From positions 1 through 64,000 of the forward strand of contig CAZADH010000001.1 of the NCBI GenBank assembly GCA_964483805.1: 64,000 nucleotides of DNA, in the 5' to 3' direction. The notes beneath the pieces were generated by a model that saw nothing but the letters and a program-made list of their open reading frames with translations, searched no databases and was not told the DNA's origin. Shown in pieces: positions 1 to 8,946 of the stretch (positions are counted from its first letter, which is position 1; each line of letters starts with the position of its first letter). A program made the position numbers and the translations under genes. The stretch comes from CAZADH01 sp964483805 (lineage in GTDB: Bacteria > Muiribacteriota > Ozemobacteria > Ozemobacterales > Ozemobacteraceae).

Positions 1-55
1 CCGGGCGCGAACGCCGCGGCATGACCGGCCGTTGCCCGGTGAACAGAACGCGTGG

Positions 56-802
56 ATGCGCCCAGTACTGATTCTCGGCACTCTGTGCATGGTTCTGCTG
101 GTGATCGCCCCGATCTTCTGGGCGGCCACGTTTGGAAGCCAGACAGGGAAAGCCGGCGAGGCCGTCATGAACTGGCGCGACCTGTCGGCGCATCTGTCGA
201 AACGGCTGGGATTGACCGCCGAAGAGACCGAGTTGCTGGCGCGCGACTGCCTGGGCCGGTTACCCGGTCCGCGAGATCGTGTGTTTGTCGAGACGGCCAA
301 GGTTCTCGAAAGCTATTTGAGTGCGTATCTGCCGCCGACGCTGCCCCTGTTTCAGGGTTTGCCGTCGAGTGGTGCGTTGTTGACCAGTCATCTGGTGCGT
401 CACGAAACGCAGACCGGGCGGTCGCAGCCCTACACCGATGTTCCGCTCGATCACCCACTGTATGAATCGTGGGGTGCTCTGCTCGACATCGGCCTGTTGC
501 CGCTCGATGGGGCGGCCCAACCGGATGCGCCCATGACGATTCGGGCGTGGAACGAGGTCGTCGACAATGTGAGTCGACGGTTCGGGGTGACGTTGGGTGG
601 AGTGCGCCCGGCTGATGCCTCGGGTCACAATTCGATCGACAGTCGGACCGTGGCCCGAGACGTTGCGGCTCTGGGCCGCACGTTGACCGGCAAGGAACCG
701 GATGTCGAACGGCTGGCGGCCACAGGCTACCTGCCGACGCGATTCGAAGCCCTGGCAGCCCTTGCGGCGGTGGTTCAACCCGCCGTCGGAGCGCACCGAT
801 GA
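56..802 (+). CDS. Membrane-anchored protein with SLH-like segment
   Basis: The 248-residue product opens with an N-terminal hydrophobic stretch (about residues 2-25), giving a signal anchor. A segment near residues 130-182 has the spacing of an S-layer-homology repeat: a DVP motif, an aromatic, LLDIGLLP, then a conserved small helix. SLH repeats usually bind cell-wall polymers, so a periplasmic or cell-surface role is inferred. I chose the ATG at 56; a TTG at 32 is in frame but would put charged residues ahead of the hydrophobic core. The stop overlaps the next ATG by four bases, so the three genes at the window start are translationally coupled. Family membership is uncertain because only one repeat is visible. 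Confidence 0.6.
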   Translation: MRPVLILGTLCMVLLVIAPIFWAATFGSQTGKAGEAVMNWRDLSAHLSKRLGLTAEETELLARDCLGRLPGPRDRVFVETAKVLESYLSAYLPPTLPLFQGLPSSGALLTSHLVRHETQTGRSQPYTDVPLDHPLYESWGALLDIGLLPLDGAAQPDAPMTIRAWNEVVDNVSRRFGVTLGGVRPADASGHNSIDSRTVARDVAALGRTLTGKEPDVERLAATGYLPTRFEALAALAAVVQPAVGAHR

Positions 803-1989
803 ACGACGAATCGGGTCACGCTGTCGTCCCATCGCTCGGACGGCCCCGTGCCGTACGCCCGGTGCGAGTTGCCAACGATGGCTCGCTGTGGCTCATCGCC
901 GGGTTGTCGTTGGCGATCGGGCTGGCCCTGACCGGGTGTGGGTCGCTCGAGGCGATCCAGTCGGGGGCCTTCTCGCCGGCGAACTCGCTGGTGGGCGCAA
1001 GGGCTCCGAATGCGATGGCTGTGGTGGATCGCCCGGCCCGGCGTGGCACGCATGCCGTGGTGGCGCTTTCGGCCGAAGCAATTCGCCTCGAAGCAGCGAG
1101 CGATGGAGCAATGTGTGAGATCACCGGGTTTGCGCCCGGGCACGAACGGGCCACGTTGCTCGAGAGCGGACAACGGTGGCATCTGGATCTGCCGGGGGTT
1201 CACGTCGCCTCATCGACGAGGGTGCAATCGGGGCCGGTCGGTGGGCCGGTTCGTTTGATGTGGGTCAGTCAGATCAGCCTGGACCCGCCAATGGCCCGCA
1301 TCGGCTTCATGTTGCAAACGGGAGCGCTCGTTCATCTGGAGCGTGGTCAGGATCGGTTGCGGGTGTGGTTCGACAAGCCGGATCTGCAGCGGGCAGCGCG
1401 AAGCAACCCCACGATGTCGGGATGCCGGTCCGCGCCGCTCGAGGCCCCGCCGACGGGGGTGCCTGCGTACAGTGCGCGCAGTGCAGCAACGCACACCACC
1501 GGGAGCGTCTCCCTCAAACTTCGCAAGGCGATCGGCCGTGAACTGGTGAAGGAATTGGCCGATCTGGCCGGCTTCCAGCTTCATTACCGCGACCGCCTGC
1601 CGGCCACCGCGATCCAGATCGACCTGGCCAGGGTTTCGCCGCGCGACGCACTGGAGCGGGTGCTCACGAAGCTGGGCTATGTGTTGAGCGAGGAAAATGG
1701 GACCTGGTTCGTGACCCATCGGCGCAACCCGATTCTGCTGATGGCGGTGCGCGGGACCGTGTCATGGGGAGATCTGCGCCGGCCAACGGTGCGCGAGGTC
1801 CTCGAACGTCTGGCGGTATCCGGACAACCCAGTGCCTGGATTCGGCGGTGTGTGCGTCGCCAGGATCTGGACCGGCCGGTCTCGTTCACTCTCGATGAGA
1901 AGCTGTCGCCGCGAGCGGTGGTGGATGCATTGCTGGCCGCCCACGGCATGCCTTGGAAGCGAAGCGGACAGGAGAAATCGTATGGTTGA
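799..1989 (+). CDS. PilQ-like AMIN/STN lipoprotein without secretin barrel
   Basis: The 396-residue product has a lipobox-like LTGC near residue 47, after a hydrophobic stretch preceded by an unusually long charged N-terminus. Residues of about 75-200 resemble an AMIN domain (VRLMWVSQI, RLRVWF). Residues of about 235-305 form a clear secretin/TonB short N-terminal (STN) fold, with LADLAGFQLHYRDRLP and a helix starting DALERVLTKLGY. A second STN-like copy follows to the C-terminus. In PilQ these domains precede an outer-membrane secretin barrel, which is absent here. It may therefore be an accessory periplasmic protein of a type IV pilus or secretion machine rather than the pore. ATGA overlap with both neighbours indicates one operon. 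Confidence 0.65.
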   Translation: MNDESGHAVVPSLGRPRAVRPVRVANDGSLWLIAGLSLAIGLALTGCGSLEAIQSGAFSPANSLVGARAPNAMAVVDRPARRGTHAVVALSAEAIRLEAASDGAMCEITGFAPGHERATLLESGQRWHLDLPGVHVASSTRVQSGPVGGPVRLMWVSQISLDPPMARIGFMLQTGALVHLERGQDRLRVWFDKPDLQRAARSNPTMSGCRSAPLEAPPTGVPAYSARSAATHTTGSVSLKLRKAIGRELVKELADLAGFQLHYRDRLPATAIQIDLARVSPRDALERVLTKLGYVLSEENGTWFVTHRRNPILLMAVRGTVSWGDLRRPTVREVLERLAVSGQPSAWIRRCVRRQDLDRPVSFTLDEKLSPRAVVDALLAAHGMPWKRSGQEKSYG

Positions 1990-3799
1990 TCGGTATCTCT
2001 CCCGATTTGGGGCGTCGCCGCAGGCTGTGACCTGGATGGTGCGGTTCAGTTCGCTGGTTGCAGCGATCGCGGTGTTGGCAATGATCAGCCGAGGGCCGCT
2101 GCTGATCTCGGGCAGTCAGGTCACACGCCTCGAGGTCATCGATGAGTGTGGTCGCGTGTTGCGAATTTTGCGGCCGTTGCTGACCCGCGGCGACATGTCG
2201 TGGATGCATGGGCCGGCGCCGCGTTTCATCGATCGGGCCGAGCCTTTCAGCGATGCCGGACGTTGGGTGTTCACCACCGGCATCATGTCGGGTGGAGATG
2301 CGGGGCGCATCGCGGCTGGGCAGACGATGGTTGCCGGAGAGGTCGTCACCCATCTGGCACGTTTGCAACGTTTCCTGATGGCGCACCTGCGCCACCCGCC
2401 GCGCCTGATCGACAATCCGCCCTCGTTACCGGGGATCGGCAGCAACGAAGCGCTGATCGACGACGTGCAATTATTGGTGGCGGCCGGAGCATTGCCGACC
2501 GGATCGAGCAGCCGGTTCGACGCGCGGCGGCGGGTCACGGTTCGGGAACTGCGGGCGATGGGGCAGGCCCTGCTCGACTATTTCGGTCGCGATCAGGTGG
2601 TGGCCGGCATCTCACCGCAGGGGGTGCGGCTTCTGTTCAAAGGCACCATTCGCGAGGTCTCATCGGATCAGTGGTTGTGTCGTGCCGACGGCGGTGAATG
2701 GGGTGTGGTTCCTGCCGACGGGCGACTGGCGTTCGCGGGCCGCCCGCCGCGCGGACTGGTCTTGCGGCACGGTGACTTCGAAGATGTGGTTCTGGTGCTG
2801 GGGCGCGAAGCGAATGAATATATTGTATTTACGCCACTGCGGCGAAAGTCGTCGGTTGCCCGGGGAGCCGGCAATCTGGGAGATGCCGCGGGGCGCCCGG
2901 CCGGTGATCGAGCGGCAAGCCTGATCGACCGCCTCCGCCAGCGACTGCAGGTGGTCAAACGGGATCTGGCCGCCGGTGGTGGCGCTGCCGTCCCGGGCGC
3001 CGGTGCTGAACTGGTGCCGCCCCGACCTGTGGTGGTGCGTTCGGGCGGCGAGGTGACCCCGGAGAAACAGGCGCGGGCAGACGCTTTGTTGGCCAGGGTT
3101 CGTGCAGATGCACACGAAAACGCAGGACCGAATGGTGGGGAGATGCCGTTGCCTCGCCTGCAGAATCTGCGCGAGCGATTGCACTCGATCGTCGGGGGTG
3201 CCGGTGACCCGGAACCGCGGCAGATTGCGCCGGCGCGGGTGCCCGCAAGAGTGCGTCCGGTTCGGTTGGCTGTCGCGCCGGCGCCGGCACCGACGGAGAC
3301 GTCGGGCAAGATTCTGTTCGAAGCCCGCGTTCTCGATGGGTTGTCCAACGAACCGATCTGCGGTGCCAACGTCCTGGTGGACCGTGAGGTGCTCGCCACC
3401 GACGAGGAAGGTCTGTTTGGCTGTAACCTTTCCAACGGGGAGCTGGTCGAATTGTTGATCACCGCTGAAGGTTATCAGAGTCTGACGATCAAACACCGGG
3501 TTGCTGCGGTCACCGAGTTGCCGTCGTTCACCCTCAAACCCATGGTCGGCCGCCTGATCGGCCAGGTGGTCGATGCGGTGACCGGTGAGGTGCTGCCACA
3601 GGCGAGGGTGCAGATCAACGGCGGTGCGGTGCTGATGACGGATCTCGAAGGTTCGTTCGTCATCCCTCGCATCAAATCGGGGAACGTGCGCATAGGGATT
3701 GCCCGGGCCGGTTATCAGGAGTTGTCGTTGCCGACCTTTGTCGGTGAGGGTTCGACCCGGCGACAGTTTCGGTTGACCCGCGAGAGCGGAACCCCGTAA
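1982..3799 (+). CDS. Envelope protein with SLH-like segment and two carboxypeptidase-regulatory-like domains
   Basis: The ATG at 1982 follows an AGGAG at 1970-1974 inside the upstream gene; the reading frame is open further upstream but has no better start. The 605-residue product has a transmembrane helix at about residues 20-38. An SLH-like stretch near residues 158-200 contains LLVAAGALPTG followed by TVRELRAMGQALLDYFG. A long low-complexity Ala/Pro/Arg linker follows. Two consecutive beta-sandwich repeats of the carboxypeptidase regulatory-like family fill about residues 440-600 (DGLSNEPICGANVLV; DAVTGEVLPQARVQI). Such domains are common in exported surface proteins. The architecture matches the SLH-like protein two genes upstream, so a shared surface structure is inferred. 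A strong hairpin follows the stop. Confidence 0.6.
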   Translation: MVDRYLSRFGASPQAVTWMVRFSSLVAAIAVLAMISRGPLLISGSQVTRLEVIDECGRVLRILRPLLTRGDMSWMHGPAPRFIDRAEPFSDAGRWVFTTGIMSGGDAGRIAAGQTMVAGEVVTHLARLQRFLMAHLRHPPRLIDNPPSLPGIGSNEALIDDVQLLVAAGALPTGSSSRFDARRRVTVRELRAMGQALLDYFGRDQVVAGISPQGVRLLFKGTIREVSSDQWLCRADGGEWGVVPADGRLAFAGRPPRGLVLRHGDFEDVVLVLGREANEYIVFTPLRRKSSVARGAGNLGDAAGRPAGDRAASLIDRLRQRLQVVKRDLAAGGGAAVPGAGAELVPPRPVVVRSGGEVTPEKQARADALLARVRADAHENAGPNGGEMPLPRLQNLRERLHSIVGGAGDPEPRQIAPARVPARVRPVRLAVAPAPAPTETSGKILFEARVLDGLSNEPICGANVLVDREVLATDEEGLFGCNLSNGELVELLITAEGYQSLTIKHRVAAVTELPSFTLKPMVGRLIGQVVDAVTGEVLPQARVQINGGAVLMTDLEGSFVIPRIKSGNVRIGIARAGYQELSLPTFVGEGSTRRQFRLTRESGTP

Positions 3800-3828
3800 T
3801 TGCCCCAAGCCGAAGCTGACCACGTGCA

Positions 3829-3866
3829 AAACCACCGAGCCGCCCGCGAGGGCGGCTCGGTGGTTT
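3829..3866 (+). terminator. Bidirectional hairpin terminator
   Basis: A perfect 17-bp stem (3829-3845 with 3850-3866) is closed by a GCGA tetraloop of the GNRA type. It sits between two convergent genes and is followed by T-rich sequence on the + strand. It probably ends both transcripts. Confidence 0.85.
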
Positions 3867-3906
3867 CAACAGGTAATATTACGGTGTTTCGATGGGGGTG
3901 ACGGAC

Positions 3907-4686
3907 TCAGATGATATTGGAGCCCATCACGATCTGCTCGGTGCCATTGGCGAGTGCGTGGCCGCAGCGACCGAAGGCGGCGACGGCGACGCGGCCCTCG
4001 CCTCGGACGATGGCGACCTTGAAACCGCCGCCGAGCCCGGGGTTGATGATCGACAACTGGCTGAAGATGTCGCGCACCGCGTTGCTGACGGCGAACTTCT
4101 CGCGCGGGTCTTCACGAATGACCGACCGGGCGATGGCCGCCACGATGGTGGCCTCGCGCAGTTTGATCGGCAGTTTCTCGGCGGTGGCGCCGACCTGGGT
4201 GATGGCGGCACGGTAACCGGCGTTGATGACCTTCTGCAGCCAGTATTCTTCTTGTTCGGGGTCTTTGGTCATGGCCAGGTAGATGACGGCGGATTCGGGG
4301 CTGAGCTTGCTGCCGGTGTGATCGACGACCATGTCTTTGACGATGTCTTTGTAAGTCACGACGCCGACGAGGTTGCCCTGGTTGTCGACGACGGGCAGCG
4401 CCTCGGCCTCGCTCGAACTGAGGATACGTGCGGCCTCTTGAATCGACTCGTTGGCATTGATCTTCGGGGGGTCGCGCCGCATGACCTTCTCGACGCGCAC
4501 GTCGGGGTCGAACTCGGCGGCCAGGTCGTTCTGTGTGATGACGCCAACGAGTTTCTTGCCGGCGTCGAGAACGACGAAGCAGTCGGGTTGATACAGAATC
4601 ATCAGTTCTTTGACGTGGAAGAGCGTATGATCACGCTCGACGGTGATCGGATTTGGCGACATGATGTCCTTGACGCGCAGGACCAT
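3907..4686 (-). CDS. Tandem CBS-domain protein
   Basis: The 259-residue protein begins with two CBS motifs: one at about residues 5-60 (DIMSPNPITVERDHTL, VGVITQNDL), the other at about 68-125 (KVMRRDPPKINANESI, LVGVVTYKDIV). CBS pairs bind adenylate nucleotides and act as regulatory sensors. The C-terminal half (about 130-259) is not a family I can name; it ends in a Gly-rich segment. The start follows a GGGAGG ribosome-binding site embedded in the end of the upstream PIN/TRAM gene, only two bases away, so the two are co-transcribed. Confidence 0.8.
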   Translation of the reverse strand: MVLRVKDIMSPNPITVERDHTLFHVKELMILYQPDCFVVLDAGKKLVGVITQNDLAAEFDPDVRVEKVMRRDPPKINANESIQEAARILSSSEAEALPVVDNQGNLVGVVTYKDIVKDMVVDHTGSKLSPESAVIYLAMTKDPEQEEYWLQKVINAGYRAAITQVGATAEKLPIKLREATIVAAIARSVIREDPREKFAVSNAVRDIFSQLSIINPGLGGGFKVAIVRGEGRVAVAAFGRCGHALANGTEQIVMGSNII

Positions 4687-4688
4687 GA

Positions 4689-5786
4689 TTATCCTCCCTG
4701 TCTGGTGGAAGTCTTTCGATTCTGCCGGGTGAAGATGATCCGCCCGGCCGATGTTTGCAGAATGTTGCTGACCGTGGTCTCGACCTGTCTGCCAACGGCA
4801 TCGCCGCCGTCTTCGACGACGATCATGGTGCCGTCTTCGAGGTAACCGACACCTTGACCGGGTTCCTTGCCGGGTTTGATGATCTTCACGGTCAGGAGTT
4901 CGCCGGTCAGGGCGACCGGCTTGAGCGCATTGATGAGATCGTTGAGATTGAGCACCTTGACCTTCTGGAGTTCAGCCACACGCTTGAGGTTGTAGTCGAT
5001 GGTGATCAAGGCCATGCCGGTGTTGCGGGCCACTTCGATCAGTTTGCCGTCGACATCCTGCACTTCTTTGGGGTCATGGTTCGAGAGCGCAATCAGGTCG
5101 GGAAATTTGCGGGTCAGTTCGTTGAGCAGATCGAGACCCCTGCGACCTTTGGCGCGTTTGTCCATGTCGGCGGAGTCGGCGACGAACTGCAGTTCGGACA
5201 CGACGAATTTGGGTACAATGATGCGACCTTCGAGAAAGCCGAGGTTGAACAGTTCGCCGACCCGACCGTCGATGATGGCGCTGGTGTCGAGGAGTTTGCC
5301 GTGAACGACCCGTTCGGACTCGTCGCGGGGAGGCAGTTGCGCCTGGCGGTATTTCCAGACCACCCGCGACCCGATGTAACCGAAGAGGGTGTTGATGAAC
5401 AGGGGAATCATGAGGTAGAGCAACGGTTTGAGCTGTTCGTAGTACCGGTTGTCAAAGCTGATCTCGGCCATGCCCTTGAACAATACAAAGTAAAGACTGA
5501 AGAAGAGCAGGTTGGCACCAACGAGGCCGGTGAAGAACCCGACCGAACTCCAGAGAAGCTCCTGGCTGTTGATCGATTCGAGGCGTGACTCGAGCCACAA
5601 CTGCAGTTCGCGACCGGCCATCGAGCAGAGCAGGTAACCGACACAACCGAGCAAAGCCGCGAGTTTCATCTCGGGGTTGTCGGTGGTGATGAAGGTCGGG
5701 TACTCGTTGATGATGCCATAGCCCACCGACACACCCAGAACGGTGCCGGTGATGACCATGAGGAAGCGAATCAGTTGAAAAATCAT
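4689..5786 (-). CDS. YacL-like membrane PIN/TRAM-domain protein
   Basis: The 365-residue protein has four predicted membrane helices in the first 145 residues. A PIN-type nuclease domain follows, starting at LLDTSAIIDGRV and keeping the acidic residues of the fold (DVDGKLIEVAR, TIDYNL). A C-terminal TRAM-like RNA-binding domain contains GQGVGYLEDGTMIVVEDGG. This order is the same as Bacillus YacL, an integral-membrane PIN/TRAM protein of unclear substrate. The start at 5786 (MIFQL) places the first helix at the N-terminus; the open frame continues upstream into non-coding sequence. A CTGGCA-18-TAGCAT promoter lies just upstream. The CBS gene downstream is in the same operon. Confidence 0.85.
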   Translation of the reverse strand: MIFQLIRFLMVITGTVLGVSVGYGIINEYPTFITTDNPEMKLAALLGCVGYLLCSMAGRELQLWLESRLESINSQELLWSSVGFFTGLVGANLLFFSLYFVLFKGMAEISFDNRYYEQLKPLLYLMIPLFINTLFGYIGSRVVWKYRQAQLPPRDESERVVHGKLLDTSAIIDGRVGELFNLGFLEGRIIVPKFVVSELQFVADSADMDKRAKGRRGLDLLNELTRKFPDLIALSNHDPKEVQDVDGKLIEVARNTGMALITIDYNLKRVAELQKVKVLNLNDLINALKPVALTGELLTVKIIKPGKEPGQGVGYLEDGTMIVVEDGGDAVGRQVETTVSNILQTSAGRIIFTRQNRKTSTRQGG

Positions 5787-5811
5787 ATCAATACCTGCTC
5801 GTAAACGGTGA

Positions 5812-5841
5812 ATGCTACCACAATCACGCCGGCATTGCCAG
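5812..5841 (-). promoter_or_regulatory. Candidate promoter of the PIN/TRAM-CBS operon
   Basis: Reading the minus strand, CTGGCA (5841-5836) and TAGCAT (5817-5812) are separated by 18 bases and lie about 26 bases before the ATG at 5786. Confidence 0.45.
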
Positions 5842-5945
5842 TGGGAGAAAGTGTGATTTGGTGCGGCTTTGTTGGGGGGGGTGAGACGGATGACCCGGGG
5901 CACGGATCGATGTGCGCACACCGCTGCGTCCGGCTGGACGATTTG

Positions 5946-5960
5946 GTAGACTGATCCCAT
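5946..5960 (+). promoter_or_regulatory. GTAGACTGAT(C/G)CCAT element, copy 1
   Basis: This 15-mer recurs with one mismatch at 11775-11789, upstream of dnaB. It contains TAGACT, the same hexamer that forms the -10 box of the aspS promoter. No good -35 box is visible. It starts 44 bases before the ATG at 5990. Confidence 0.45.
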
Positions 5961-5989
5961 CCCAACCAAGTGCTTTGGAGGATTCGCGT

Positions 5990-7384
5990 ATGGCAACAGC
6001 GAACTGGAACCGCCCACCCACGACTGCCGCTCAGGTAATGATCGGTCTCGTCTTGATGCTTTGGGGCGTCGCCGCCGGCGAAGCCGGATCGACCCAGGTG
6101 TCCGGGATGTGGCGCGGCTTGCAGGGGGTCGAACTGGTGGCGGCCGACATCGATGGCAAGTCGGTGACGGTGGTGCTGCCGAAACTGGACTTCACGGCGC
6201 CGATCGATCGACGGTCGATGCGCGAGCAGTTGCGCGGGGCGATCAAGCAGCAGAAGGCTGTATTTCATTTGTATGCCAACGATCTGCGGCAACCGCTCAA
6301 GAAGAACGGGATGTTGTTCGCCACCGACGTCTACCTGCAAGACCTGAAGATGACTTTTGTAGGGTTGTTGCGGCAGATGGGGTGCAGCTTTACGGTGAGC
6401 AAGAGTTCGGCCTTCGACGACGATGTCTATCTGCGCAAGATCCAGAACGGGGTCGAGGATGGCGAGAACGTGACCGGGGCGGCCACGGGGTCGGGATCGG
6501 GGTCCGGTTCGGGATCGGCGTCGGCGGGCACCGCCTCGGCAACGATGGCTGCGGCCGCAGCGGCGGCGATGGGTGGCGGGGCGGTGGCGACGTCGTTCGA
6601 CAGTGTGCCGGCGCGGGTCGTTCCGCCGTCGGTGCGGCGGATGAAGGCCGAGATCGAGGCGCGGGTGGCGGCGCTGAAGAACAAGCCGTACAAGAGCTCG
6701 CCTCTGAAAATCGATGGCTTGCGCTGGGCCTCGGGGCGCATGGGGAATCTGCAGGCCGACGGCGTCATCAAGGGTGGCGAGATCGAGCAGGTGAAAGCCG
6801 AGTTCCTCGCGCCGGTCCCGGCCGGCAAGGCGTGGTGGTCGGAGCAGGCAGTGCAGGCGCTGGTCGGGCAGCCGTGTGAATACATCATATTACGCACTCG
6901 CGACGGCGCCGAGTTGAAGAAGGGTGGCCGTCTGGCGCTCAACGACATCTATTTCACCGACCTGGGTTCCACCTGGGCCGAGTGGCTCGCGCAGCAGGAC
7001 GCGGCCGCCAAACCGGTGCCGATCAGCGATGCCGAGATGGCGACCGGGCCGATCGTGCTCAAGGTCAAGGTGGTGCGGGCCGTGTGGTTGGGGGTCAACG
7101 GCAACAACAGCATCAAGGTGCGCTTTCAGGCCCCCGACCTGAAGTTGACCGGCGACGAGATCGTGCGCGCGCCACTGAGCAAGCTCGAGTCGGAGTGGAC
7201 CGCCGAGATCGGCAAGAAACTCGACGCCAGGCTGAAGGGCCTCGAGGTCGACATCACGTTGCTCATGTCGCCACGGGAAACGTGGTACACCGAGATGGGT
7301 TGCAAGAAGACGAACCAATTGTATTTCCCGAAGTTGCAGACCAATCTGGCCCACCTGTTGGCCGAGCTGACCGGCAAGGAGTGA
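5990..7384 (+). CDS. Secreted protein with three homologous ~100-residue repeats
   Basis: The start ATG follows TTTGGAGGATT, a good ribosome-binding site. The 464-residue product has a signal peptide (hydrophobic about 16-30, cleavage near GEAGS). I see three homologous repeats, at roughly residues 45-135, 240-335 and 355-460. Each has a hydrophobic strand, a charged middle, a (K)KxG-type turn, then a segment like NDIYFTDL, NQLYFPKL or TDVYLQDL, and a closing LL. A Gly-Ser and Ala-rich linker (about 160-205) joins repeats one and two. I do not recognise the family. Periplasmic or secreted location is inferred from the signal peptide. The ASCH gene follows closely on the same strand. Confidence 0.65.
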   Translation: MATANWNRPPTTAAQVMIGLVLMLWGVAAGEAGSTQVSGMWRGLQGVELVAADIDGKSVTVVLPKLDFTAPIDRRSMREQLRGAIKQQKAVFHLYANDLRQPLKKNGMLFATDVYLQDLKMTFVGLLRQMGCSFTVSKSSAFDDDVYLRKIQNGVEDGENVTGAATGSGSGSGSGSASAGTASATMAAAAAAAMGGGAVATSFDSVPARVVPPSVRRMKAEIEARVAALKNKPYKSSPLKIDGLRWASGRMGNLQADGVIKGGEIEQVKAEFLAPVPAGKAWWSEQAVQALVGQPCEYIILRTRDGAELKKGGRLALNDIYFTDLGSTWAEWLAQQDAAAKPVPISDAEMATGPIVLKVKVVRAVWLGVNGNNSIKVRFQAPDLKLTGDEIVRAPLSKLESEWTAEIGKKLDARLKGLEVDITLLMSPRETWYTEMGCKKTNQLYFPKLQTNLAHLLAELTGKE

Positions 7385-7403
7385 CGGTAGACGGTTGCCA
7401 ACG

Positions 7404-7784
7404 ATGACCGTCTTTCGCGCACTCTCGATCGTTCGCCCGGGAGGTCAGGCGATCGCACGGCGTGAAAAAACGGTTGAGGTCAGACGGTGGCGGCCGCCGA
7501 CCGTGCCTCTGACCGATCTTCTCATCATTGAAAATACTGTGTATTTATCTGTCGATGGTGCCGAGGACCCGGATGGCAGGGTGGTGGCTCTGGTCGATGT
7601 CGTAGCGGTGACTCCATGGACGCCTGACCTGTTCGCTGCCGCCTGCGCCACCCGCTTTGCCGAGGGCTACCTGGCGTGGCATCTGACCAATATTCGTGCG
7701 GTATCGGCAGCCAGACCTGTGCGCGCGGCGCGCGGCATCTACGAACTAGACCTCGATGCCGCGGCGATGATCGTCGTGCCGTGA
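7404..7784 (+). CDS. ASCH-domain (PUA-like) protein
   Basis: The 126-residue product matches the ASCH fold: an N-terminal strand with ALSIVRPGGQAIARREKTVEVR, then DLLIIE, and a GRVVALVDVVAV strand. ASCH domains are PUA-like beta-barrels thought to bind RNA or modified nucleotides, and some cleave acylated cytidines. I started at ATG 7404; a TTG at 7395 is in frame. It lies 19 bases after the three-repeat gene and could be co-transcribed. A convergent gene begins on the other strand 18 bases downstream. Confidence 0.7.
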   Translation: MTVFRALSIVRPGGQAIARREKTVEVRRWRPPTVPLTDLLIIENTVYLSVDGAEDPDGRVVALVDVVAVTPWTPDLFAAACATRFAEGYLAWHLTNIRAVSAARPVRAARGIYELDLDAAAMIVVP

Positions 7785-7802
7785 ATACGCCGCGGGATGC
7801 GT

Positions 7803-8624
7803 TTACCAGGGTGGCTCCTCGTCGGCGCCCTTGGCCTTGCCGTGGCCTTTGTCATGGCCCTTGTCGCCATGACCGGTCTTGTCGGGTTTCACGTGCTTGT
7901 CGTGACCGCCGGGGGTGGCACCGCGGCCTGGGTTGTCGGCTTCACGGATGAGCGCGAGCAACCACATGATGCAGTCGACGGTCATGATGAAGCCCTTCTT
8001 GACGTTGAACCGCACATTGCCGCCGTGGCCGACGGTGACCGTCATCGGGCCGAGCGGGCTGTCGATGAGACCGCTGACCGAGTCGATGCTGTGATTGAGC
8101 GGGTCGATGACGTTGTAGTCGGTGTAGTGCTCGATGATGCCGGCGAGGCGACACCGCCGCAGTTCCTTGGTCTTCGGGTTTGTCAATACAATGGCTTTAC
8201 AGGTCGTCAGGCGTTCCTGGAACTGGGCGAGCTCACGCATGTCGAAGGAGAGCGGGGTCACGGCACTGGCCGTCAGGCCGGACATGGTCTGGGTCAGGCT
8301 CTTGATCGGCCCGCGTTTGCCCCAGACGAACAGATACTCGCCGAAGCCGAGAAAATCGCACGATTCGATACGTTTGAGCAGGCTCTTGGTGGTGAATTCC
8401 TCGGCGAGGTGTTCGACCTCGAACGTGGACACCAGCGCATAGCAACCTTTGATGACCCGGGTGTCGGCATCGAGATCGTAGAAACCGGGGGTCTCGTTGG
8501 CGAGAACGAAGGAGGTGCCTTGCTCGCTGATCTTGCGCAACAGCTCTTTGGGCGGATCGGGGCGCCAGTGGAAACATTGCAGCGACAGCGAACTGCCTTG
8601 GACTTCGATTTCATCAAGTGCCAT
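7803..8624 (-). CDS. Conserved-looking protein of unknown function with His/Lys/Gly-rich tail
   Basis: The 273-residue product has no signal peptide and no motif I recognise. The body (1-225) has alternating strands and a GPMTVTVGHGGNVRF segment. The last 45 residues are a low-complexity His-Gly-Lys-Asp tail with repeated GHGDKGHDKGHGK units that could bind metal. Its start follows GCGGGAGGCCC, a good ribosome-binding site. It is transcribed divergently from the ribosomal operon and convergently to the ASCH gene, so the neighbourhood gives little hint of its job. Confidence 0.65.
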   Translation of the reverse strand: MALDEIEVQGSSLSLQCFHWRPDPPKELLRKISEQGTSFVLANETPGFYDLDADTRVIKGCYALVSTFEVEHLAEEFTTKSLLKRIESCDFLGFGEYLFVWGKRGPIKSLTQTMSGLTASAVTPLSFDMRELAQFQERLTTCKAIVLTNPKTKELRRCRLAGIIEHYTDYNVIDPLNHSIDSVSGLIDSPLGPMTVTVGHGGNVRFNVKKGFIMTVDCIMWLLALIREADNPGRGATPGGHDKHVKPDKTGHGDKGHDKGHGKAKGADEEPPW

Positions 8625-8864
8625 GGTGGGCCTCCCGCGGGGTCGATTGGCGAACGGCGCCCATGGTAGAACAAATGGCGCCGAAAAACCAGTACCCTGT
8701 CACGAGTTGGCGCAGAGTGCGGGGATGTGAGGGCCGTGCGAGGTACGGAACCCCGATGTTCCGGGAACATGGGTGGGGCGAGACAGTCTGGGCGGCGAAA
8801 ACCCGCGTGCTGGACGAGCGATTGTGCGGGAGAGCCGAGGGTACCCCGGGGTTGGTCGAGGTGC

Positions 8865-8893
8865 TTGAGATTTCCGCGCAGTTGTGCTAGGAT
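8865..8893 (+). promoter_or_regulatory. Sigma70-type promoter of the rpsF operon
   Basis: TTGAGA (8865-8870), a 17-base spacer and TAGGAT (8888-8893), with an extended TGC just before the -10 box. The transcript would start near 8900, giving a leader of about 63 bases. Confidence 0.75.
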
Positions 8894-8899
8894 AGCCAA

Positions 8900-8946
8900 A
8901 TCCCTGCTTCGGTTCTGTCAGCAGCAAGCCGAGGCTAACAATCCAA
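8900..8946 (+). promoter_or_regulatory. Possible S6:S18-type leader of rpsF
   Basis: The leader can pair CTTCGG (8913-8918) with CCGAGG (8931-8936 region), leaving a loop of about 15 bases with an exposed CCG. Leaders bound by the S6:S18 complex in many bacteria present a CCG next to a stem. Assignment here rests only on position and this weak resemblance. Confidence 0.3.

Noticed and set aside
799..1989. Full PilQ secretin
   Set aside because: The frame ends after the STN domains; the barrel-forming secretin domain is absent.
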